This document shows positions 57,200-64,000 of a DNA stretch of 64,000 bases, in pieces (positions within the stretch are counted from its first letter, which is position 1; each line of letters opens with the position of its first letter). Made by a program: the position numbers and the translations under genes. A model generated the notes under the pieces. The model was not told the origin of the DNA. It saw only the letters and a list, made by a program, of their open reading frames with translations, and did no database searches. The stretch comes from Camellia lanceoleosa (lineage: Eukaryota; Streptophyta; Magnoliopsida; Ericales; Theaceae), in NCBI GenBank assembly GCA_025200525.1, contig CM045761.1, positions 142,106,223-142,170,222 on the forward strand, read 5' to 3'.

Positions 57200-57952
57200 T
57201 GTACAGAAAAGAAATAAACCTTCTCGTATAATCCTGTTGATCAAGTCTGCGTTTCTCCTTACGTTGTCGTTTTATCAGCTGAAAACAAAAACGTGAGCTA
57301 GCCGGCGGGTGTGTGCCGGAAACCTCTCCGATGCCTAAGTCAGTAAGCTTGACAAATAGACAAAAGCTCTGTGTATTCAGAAAACAAAGTTGTGTTACCT
57401 CCCCATAGGTGATATTAGTGAGCTTTTATAGGTTCCGTGTGGCACAATCCTAGTAGGATTTTCACTCCTCCACGTAGAGTCCTCCTAGGATTCATATTCC
57501 TGAAAGATAATGCTTATCCTCCAACACCCCCCTCACTGTTTAAACCAAGTGAGATGGTTTTTCCCATGGCCGAACTATCATACGACCGAAATAAGCCTGG
57601 CTACGCTCGACCGTAGATTTAGGCCGAACTATTGTTAGTTCGGCTCTTCCTTCCACTGCCTTTATTTCGGCTTCTCTTGAACAACTCAGGGTGTAGCCAG
57701 ACCGAGCTAACCACAACATGCCATTACCGATCTCAACTCTGAGACCGGTCTAAACCTCCAAAGAACCTTAGATTGGTCTACCCTCCCTCGGACCGAACTA
57801 ACCTCTGAATGTGGCCAACTGCGACTGAACTAACCACACACTCATCCGGTCCCGAGATAACTTAGAAGCCTTATTGCCTTTTAGACTTCGGCCCACACCA
57901 TCCTAACAATTAGCTCGGCCCAGTTTATATGTACATATAAATTACCCTTTCA
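57200..57952 (-). repeat. 5' LTR of the Tat element
   Basis: 753 bp, the same length as 46255-47007. TG...CA ends in element orientation (tgaaagggtaattt ... gtaca). Confidence 0.93.
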
Positions 57953-57957
57953 TAAGT

Positions 57958-58352
57958 TACAAAATCTTTTCAATTGTCCAAGGTGACTTCTGCATGTTTC
58001 TAAAATTGTAAGGGACCTATTGAGGAATAGAAAGCAAGTAAGAAGATACTTGAGCTATATTCATCAAAGAGTCATACTTGTCAAATTAGCATTTTGTAGA
58101 GGGTGATAAACTAGTAAACCAGCCAAGTTAGTCTTAAAATGGAAACAAAAAATGAAGATACCAGAGAAGATATCAACCTATAAACTAAATTATTTTGTGT
58201 TTTGATCTTCCCAAACTTGTATCTTTATTGACAGAATGTACAACCCCCCGATAGTAACAATGATATATCCTTTTCCTTAATTTATTTATTCTTGATGCAT
58301 CCATCAAACATCTAATTCTTATATGTATATTCTTATGTTTTGAGTTGTGTAG
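57958..58352 (+). other. Remainder of WAK pseudogene 2 intron 2
   Basis: AT-rich intron sequence after the right TSD, ending at the acceptor gttgtgtag before 58353. No other feature seen. Confidence 0.6.
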
Positions 58353-58902
58353 GTTTGTGCTCTAGAATTGGAGCATTGCTTTTACTTATTGCTTCTTGGT
58401 GGCTATGTAGAGTACTGAAGAAAAAAAAATACTATGAAGCACAAAGAAAAATTCTTTTAATGGAATGGTGGATTACTATTGAAAGAACAGTTGTCTTCAA
58501 GTGATGATAGTGTTGAGAAAATCAAACTGTTCGGTTTAAAAGAGTTAGAGAAGGCCACTGATCATTACAATGAGGATCGTATCCTTGGCCAAGGAGACCA
58601 AGGTACTGTTTACAAAGAAATGTCGTCAGATAGAAAGATCGTAGCTATTAAAAAGTCTAAGATATTTGATGAAGGAAATGTTGGACAATTTATTAATGAG
58701 GTTGCCATTCTTTCACAAATCAACAACCATAGGAATGTAGTTAAGCTCTTGGGGTGTTGCCTAGAGACAGAAGCTCCTCTTGTAATTTATGAGTATATCT
58801 CAAATAGCACACTTTTTTAACATATACATCACCCAGACGAGGATTTTCCATTGTCCTAGGAAATACAATTGCGATTGCCGCAAAAATAGCAGGAGCTCTT
58901 TC
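58353..58902 (+). pseudogene. WAK pseudogene 2, exon 3 first part: transmembrane and kinase N-lobe
   Basis: It begins with a transmembrane helix (IGALLLLIASWWL) and a basic stop-transfer, then shifts frame in an A-run near 58420-58428. In the restored reading direction the juxtamembrane part meets a TAA at 58458-58460. The kinase N-lobe is then open from about 58479: [20 protein letters not shown] with glycine loop GQGDQG, lysine in VAIKKSK, and [24 protein letters not shown] at 58818-58820, a TAG at 58857-58859 and a one-base deletion near 58870 follow. The exon is cut by the Copia element at 58903 in the helix before the catalytic loop. The next kinase bases are at 63979-64000; the HRD and DFG motifs lie beyond the window. 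Confidence 0.9.
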
Positions 58903-59051
58903 TGTAAGTTTTTGAAGAATTTCTGTATATTAAATTGTGTGTTTGGTTTACAAAGAGTGCATCAATTATATAGCCCTAATCTATGACAGAAAAAGGAAAT
59001 ACAAAGAATAGGAATTTGCCTAATTCCTAATATACAATATATTTTCTCACA
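58903..59051 (-). repeat. 3' LTR of the short-LTR Copia element
   Basis: tgtaagttttt ... ttctcaca on the + strand; pairs with 63830-63978. Confidence 0.95.
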
Positions 59052-59248
59052 CGCCCGCTCAAACTCAAGGTATTTTAGCAGAAAACACTGAGAGTTTGCT
59101 AAGAAGAAACTGAAACCGAGCGGTACGGTGAGCCTTAGTGAAGAAGTCCGCAAGTTGCAAAGCTGAGGAGACAAAAGGAAGTGAGATAGAGCTAGACTGC
59201 AGATGTTGTTGGACAAAGTAACAATCAATCTCAATGTATTTCATCCGT

Positions 59249-60937
59249 TCATGAAAGACATGTATTGTGAGCTATCTGAATAGCACTACAGTTGTCACAA
59301 CAGAGGGAGGTCGGAGATGACTGAGGTACACCTAAATCAGAGAGAAGACAACGAAGCCAAACAAGCTCAGCTGTAGCATGAGCCATAGCACGATACTCAG
59401 CTTCGGTAGTAGAGCGAGCAACAACAGTTTGTTTCTTGCTTTTCCAAGAGATCAAGGAATCACCAATAAACATACAGAAACTAGAGGTGGACTTACGATC
59501 AATAACATCACCAGCCCAATCAGAATCAGCATAGGCCACCAAGTCTAAAGAGGAAGTAGATGACAACAGCAAGCCTTGAAAGATGGTACCCCGGAGATAG
59601 CGAAGAATACGAACCAAAAAAGCCAAATGAGTAAAGCAAGGAGTAGAAACGAACTGACTAACCACATGAACAACATAAGCAAGATTAGGGCGAGTAACAG
59701 TCAAATAAACTAAACAACCCACCAGCTCGCGATAGACCGTGGGATCACCCAGAGGGACACCATTAGTAGAGTTGAGCTTCACATTAAACTCAATAGGTGT
59801 ATCAAAAACCTTAGTATCAGTAAGACCGGTACGGTGAATAACCTCATTAGCATACTTGGCTTGAGACAGAAAATAGCCTTTTGGAGAAGAGGCAACCTCA
59901 ATACTAAGAAAATACCATAATGGACCCAAATCCTTCATTTTGAAGGTGCAGAAGAGATGTTGCTTGACCTTAGAGATAGCAGAAGAGTCAGAACCAGTGA
60001 TGTTCATATCATCCACATAAAGTAGGAGAGCAACAAAACCGGTCGAGGTATATCTGAGAAACAAAGTGGAGTCGGAAGCAGAAGGATGAAACCCAAGCTA
60101 GGTAACGGTAGTCTGAAAGCGATCATACCAAGCATGAGGAGACTGCTTCAAACCACACAAAGCACACCGAAGATGACAAACCTTCCCAGAAAAGTGGAGA
60201 AGACCAGGGAGAGGACGTGTGTAGACCTCTTCAGTGAGATATCCATTAAGAAAAGCATTCTTAACATCCATCTGATAGAGAGGCCAATGTTGAATAACAG
60301 TAATAGAAATCAAGGTACGGATAGTAGTCATCTTGGTAACAGGGGCAAAGGTCTTCTCATAATCAATACCATACTCTTGTGAGAAACCCTTGGCAACCAA
60401 GCGAGCTTTGTAGCGCTCGAGAGAACCATCAGAATGAGTCTTGATTTTATAAACCCATTTACAACCAACTAGATTCTTGCCAGCAGGCAAAGGAACCAAC
60501 TCCCGAGTGTTAGTCTTCTGTAAGGCAAACAACTCATCCTCCATAGCTTGAACCCAAATAAGATCCTGACAAGCCTCCTTATAAGACTGAGGTTCTGAAA
60601 AAGAGTGAATAGCAGACAAAAAAGTACGATAGGAAGCCGAAAAACATGTATTAGACCAACCCAACCTGTTTGGAGGATGACGCTCACGAAGAGGATAGCG
60701 GTGTGCAGCAGGATCAGAGTCGTCAGAAATAGAAAGAGCAGCAACAAGAGTAGAGACAACTGGTGGTGGGGGAGCCTTGCGACGAGAATAGACCAACAAC
60801 GGAGGGGAAGAAGCAGCCGAAGGAAAAGAAAGAGCCATAGGTGACATAGACGGAGAAGTAGGAATGACCTCAGGAGGAACAGTGGCGATATACTCATCTG
60901 ATGGGACCTCAGAAGGAAATGGGTCAATGTGAACCAA
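59249..60937 (-). pseudogene. Short-LTR Copia reverse transcriptase and RNase H
   Basis: Two long pieces read leftward. 60937-60098 starts with a Pro/Ser-rich linker and contains VGCKWVYKIKTHSDGSLERY, KARLVAKGFSQ, FAPVTKMTTIRTL, QMDVKNAFLNGYL and GLKQSPHAWYDRF. 60064-59249 contains LLLYVDDMNITGSD (catalytic YVDD near 60001-60024), MKDLGPLWYFLSIEV, LSQAKYANEVI, VTRPNLAYVVHVVS, YADSDWAGDVIDRKSTSSF and WKSKKQTVVARSTTEAEYRA (RNase H). A stop between the pieces near 60095 interrupts the frame. Catalytic aspartates are still present. Confidence 0.9.
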
Positions 60938-60973
60938 ATCCTCTTTGGAAACGGGAGCAGTGAGAGGAGGAAG

Positions 60974-62289
60974 CTAAAAATAAGACAGACGTTCGAGAAA
61001 GGCAACATGACGGGAAACATAGAGGCGACGAAAGACAGGGTCGTAACAGCGGTAGCCTTTCTGAGTAAGACTGTAGCCCAAAAAGACACACAAGACAAAC
61101 CGGGTGAGTTTGGTCCGATCCTTACGGGGAAGGAGGACAAAACAAGCAGACCCAAAAACACGCAAGAGGGAATAATTGGGAGGTTGAGAATACAGAGCTT
61201 TATAAGGGGATTGACCAGAGAGTAGGGGAGTCGGCATACGATTAAGGAGGACAGTAGCGGTAAGAACTGTCTCACTCCAAAATGGTGTCAGGACAGAGAC
61301 AGAGAGAAGGAGTGATCAAGCTGTCTTAAGGAGATGACGGTGTTTACACTCAGCACGACCATTTTGGGCAGGAGTATCAGTACAGGAGGTTTGGTGAATG
61401 GTGCCCAATTTTGCTAAATACTCACAGAATTCAGTTTTAAAGTATTCCCCACCCAAGTCAGACTGAAGTATTTTAATGGTGGCCTCAAATTGTGTAGTGA
61501 TCATAGACTAAAAGGTACAATATATCTGGTAGAAGTCAGATTTATGAGCCATAAGATAAACCCAGGTCCAGCGGGTACAATCATCAACAAATGATACATA
61601 GTACGTAGAACCCCCTTTAGAGAGAATATGAGAAGGGCCCTAGACATCAGTGTGGACAAGAGAAAAAGGGGAAACAGAAATAGAAGTACTGTTATTAAAA
61701 GGTAAAGCTATCATTTTAGCAAGTTTATATCCTCAAAACTCATTAATTTGACAAGGAGAAACTTTACCTAACAATCCTGACTGAGCTAAAGATCGCAAGT
61801 GGTCAATAGACAAATGATCTAAACGAGAATGCCATAAATAAAACTAACTCGACTGAAAATCTAACTGAAAAGATGAAAGTGCAATGAGGGAGGTAGATAG
61901 AGGAAGATGTAGGCTTTCCACCACATAGAGATCTCCAACTCTACGGCCGGTCCCAATCTACTTCTTGGACACCCGATCCTGCACACAACCGACAGAAGAA
62001 GAAAAGATAACATTAAAACCAGAAACATCAAGCTAACTAATAGAAAACAAGCTAACAGACAGTTGAGGAACATAAAGAACAAGAGAATAGTAACAGCAGA
62101 CAAGGCAGACGATAAAACAGACCCAATAGATAGGACAGACATACTAGACCCATTAGCAGTATTAATAGTAATAGGAACGAGAGAAGGAATACAGTTTTGG
62201 AGTAAAAAAAGGTGGGAAGTCATATGATGAGAGGCACCAGAATCAAAACGCCAGATAGAAGAAGGAATACCTGAAGAGGACTCAAGCAA
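60974..62289 (-). pseudogene. Short-LTR Copia protease and integrase
   Basis: 62289 leftward shows the protease active site (RFDSGASHHMT), then a broken stretch. The integrase core appears as LQSDLGGEYFKTEFCEYLAK and TDTPAQNGRAECKHRHLLKT (61504-61316). The region to 60974 shows PYKALYSQPPNYSLLRVFGS and CVFLGYSLTQKGYRCYDP, the integrase tail typical of Copia. Several stops and frameshifts lie between the pieces, so decay is stronger here than in the reverse transcriptase. Confidence 0.82.
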
Positions 62290-63282
62290 ACCTGAATGAA
62301 GAGAGGTGAGAGCAGAGGCAGAGGAAGATAATTGAGAGGTGGACTAGAGATGCTAAAGTCGGGTAATTAGGGCACTTAAGGAAACCAAGTCAGGATCAGA
62401 AACTGGAGTAGATGCAGTATAAGCAGTAGAAGGGCGAAAAGTACTCGGAGCAGAACCTCAGAACTATGGCTGAGATGGCTGAGCAGACTGACGGCTCTTC
62501 TTGGGGCAGTTGTACTTATAATGACCCTTTTGATGGTAGAAAGCACACTCATCTAATGCTAAGGGCCCCTTTTTGGGCTTTGCAGAAGACTGAGGCTGAG
62601 AAGCAGATGGAGTCGCCAATAGGGGTGGCTGTGTTAAGAAGACTGAAGGTGACACGGTCTGACTGGTCGTCTTGAGACAGGTTTCTTCGGAAAGAAGCTC
62701 ACAAACAATAGCATCCACAGAAGGAAGAGGAGAACGGTGAAGGATGCTACCACGGATAGCCTCGTACTGAGGAGAGAGAGCCGTTAAGAATTGCACCAAA
62801 CGACCCTCCTCCTTAAACTACACATAAGCATCAAGGGCTGTAAGACGAGGAGGTTCCATAAGAGCAAGCTGATCTCAGAGACCCGTCATCTCAACATAAA
62901 AATCTTGAATAGATTTATCTTGCTGACGAACATTCTGAATAGCGGACTTCAACTCATAGCGTATGGCAAAGTTGGACTGCTGATAGACACTGAGTAAATA
63001 CGCCCACACCTCCTTTGCCGTGGAATATTTAGAGAACATCATGCCAATACGATCTTCCACAAAATTATGGAACCAAGTCAGAATCTGGGCATTATCAAAA
63101 TCCCAAGCATCACATGTAGCCTCATATCCCCCTTTCTTGGATTCAGATGGACGAGGGACTGAACCAGAAACATAACCCCACTTTTTACGGCCAATGAGAA
63201 AATTTTTCAGAACACTAGCCCAATATGTGTAATTAGAACCAGTTAGACGGCAACTAATGGCATGACTTTTGTCTTCAGACAT
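62290..63282 (-). pseudogene. Short-LTR Copia gag
   Basis: Starts MSEDKSHAISCRLTGSNYTY, a Copia-like N-terminal region (LTGSNYTYW), then KEVWAYLLSVYQQSN and KSIQDFYVEMTGL. After in-frame stops near 62873 and 62818 it continues from 62799 (MVQFLTALSPQYEAIRGSIL) to a CCHC-type knuckle (CAFYHQKGHYKYNCPKKSR). The start is chosen at the first ATG of the conserved N-terminus. Upstream 63283-63815 is the leader; an open frame at 63391-63765 in it shows no known domain. Confidence 0.85.
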
Positions 63283-63815
63283 GATGAGAACTCAGAAGGG
63301 TCAGATTGTAAATACCAGAAAATCACGGGGTCAGAATGAAATAACTAGCAAACCAAGAATACTTAGCAAGCACACCACCAAAGCTGAGAACTAGATCCAA
63401 AGCTGAACTAGAGAGCAAACCTGAAGACGAGGGCCAAAGGTGGTTCGCGACTTGTCTGAGACAGAGTACAACAGCAATTGCGAACCAGAAACAAAAATCG
63501 CGAGTCTAATGATGGTCAGAATTAGATCGCGACAGTCGCGATGAAGAAGACAGAGATGTGAAATCTCAGATCGCACAATGATTGCGAGTTCAGTTAGGGT
63601 TTTCAGAGCTAGAAACCAAATGGGTCGACCGCGAAGGAGAGCTAGAGAGAGAAGACGAGCTGTGAGGAACTGATGACTAGATAGGTTGAACCATTGGATG
63701 GGTGCGACTACCAAATAGCACAAACAGAGAAGAAATCCAGATGGGTTGACTAAGACGAGGCACAATCACGAACAAGAGAGCAATGGAGACGTCTCTAGGG
63801 TTTCGGATCAGAGAA

Positions 63816-63829
63816 CGGCTTTGATACCA
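63816..63829 (-). other. Primer-binding site of the short-LTR Copia element
   Basis: tggtatcaaagccg on the - strand, next to the 5' LTR end ...cttaca. It is close to the standard tRNA-iMet primer site TGGTATCAGAGC. Confidence 0.85.
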
Positions 63830-63978
63830 TGTAAGTTTCTGAAAAATTTATGTATATTAAATTGTGTGTTTGGTTTACAAAGAGTGCATCAATTATGTAG
63901 CCCTAATCTATGACAGAAAAAGGAAATACAAAGAAAAGGAAATTGCCTAATTCCTAATATACAATATATATTCTCACA
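63830..63978 (-). repeat. 5' LTR of the short-LTR Copia element
   Basis: 149 bp with TG...CA ends in element orientation (tgtgagaata ... cttaca). Confidence 0.95.
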
Positions 63979-64000
63979 CTTTCCTACTTACATTATGCAG
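63979..64000 (+). pseudogene. WAK pseudogene 2, exon 3 resumes
   Basis: ctttc is the right TSD copy; the following bases encode the SYLHYA-like helix that precedes the catalytic loop. The gene continues past the window end. Confidence 0.8.

Larger units (their letters stand above)
46255..57952 (-). mobile_element. Full-length Tat-clade Gypsy retrotransposon
   Basis: An 11,698-bp element in intron 2 of WAK pseudogene 2, in reverse orientation. Both LTRs are 753 bp. The TSD is TAAGT (46250-46254 and 57953-57957). A primer-binding site (attggcgccatctgtggga on the - strand) adjoins the 5' LTR. Gag, protease, reverse transcriptase, RNase H, a second RNase H domain and integrase follow on the - strand. 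A 63-bp tandem array and a spliced antisense ORF lie between integrase and the 3' LTR. The second RNase H and the antisense ORF with a Transposase_28 (PF04195)-like domain are known marks of the plant Tat lineage. I count about 26 differences between the LTRs (roughly 3.5%), so it is not a very old insertion. Confidence 0.95.
58903..63978 (-). mobile_element. Copia retrotransposon with 149-bp LTRs, in WAK kinase exon
   Basis: A 5,076-bp element with TSD CTTTC (58898-58902 and 63979-63983). Removing it joins the kinase helix codons (AGALSYLH-like) without loss. LTRs are 149 bp each and differ at about 7 positions (4.7%). A primer-binding site tggtatcaaagccg follows the 5' LTR on the - strand. 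Coding order on the - strand is gag, protease, integrase, reverse transcriptase, RNase H. This family is distinct from the Copia copies at 11947, 20475 and 35755. Confidence 0.95.
44002..64000 (+). pseudogene. WAK-like receptor kinase pseudogene 2 (span to window end)
   Basis: Same three-exon plan as pseudogene 1: exon 1 (44002-44878), exon 2 (45807-45974), exon 3 (58353-58902, resuming at 63979 and running off the window). Intron 2 contains a complete Tat Gypsy element. Exon 3 is interrupted by a complete Copia element and also carries a frameshift in an A-run, three nonsense codons and a one-base deletion. Exons 1 and 2 are intact, so damage is concentrated in the kinase exon. The family role is pectin sensing at the plasma membrane; this copy cannot encode a kinase. 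Confidence 0.9.

Noticed and set aside
60086..61225. + strand ORFs opposite the short-LTR Copia pol
   Set aside because: Shadows of the reverse transcriptase and integrase frames.

Overview
The window looks like nuclear DNA of a eudicot plant, probably a woody species, though I cannot name it. It is AT-rich, has GT-AG introns, and holds wall-associated-kinase (WAK) genes, L1-type LINE, Copia, Gypsy, CACTA, Mutator-like and MITE sequences. I see no intact cellular gene. The two host genes are tandem WAK-like receptor kinases on the + strand, both pseudogenes. The rest is mostly transposable elements, several bounded to the base by target-site duplications (TSDs).

Layout: 1-5138 old LTR and MITE debris. 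5155-8281 is a 5'-truncated LINE between 16-bp TSDs. 8959-9775 is a small CACTA element (TSD GAG). 11947-19224 is a decayed Copia element with two ~1.15-kb LTRs. 20030-34822 is WAK pseudogene 1. Its first exon is split by a deleted relative of the same Copia family (20475-22843, TSD ACAAT). Its second intron holds a Mutator-like foldback (23687-24594, 9-bp TSD) and an 8.7-kb CACTA element (24676-33418, TSD GTA). That CACTA element has no recognisable transposase. It carries exon fragments of a universal-stress-protein gene, an F-box/LRR (SKIP17-like) gene and a serine carboxypeptidase-like gene, plus a 162-bp tandem array. 35755-38178 is a third copy of the Copia family, followed by chimeric LTR debris and a truncated chromodomain Gypsy element (39022-42514).

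44002 to the window end is WAK pseudogene 2. Its second intron contains a structurally complete 11.7-kb Tat-clade Gypsy element in reverse orientation (46255-57952, 753-bp LTRs, TSD TAAGT). That element has gag, protease, reverse transcriptase, two RNase H domains and integrase on the - strand, and a spliced antisense ORF on the + strand. The kinase exon is then interrupted by a 5.1-kb Copia element with 149-bp LTRs (58903-63978, TSD CTTTC), and the kinase frame resumes in the last 22 bases.

The strongest candidate for something not yet described is the multi-gene-capturing CACTA element with its nucleosome-sized tandem array, sitting in sense orientation in a receptor-kinase intron. The hairpin-forming 63-bp array in the Tat element is second. 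Identifications rest on reading translated sequence by eye; no database search was run.
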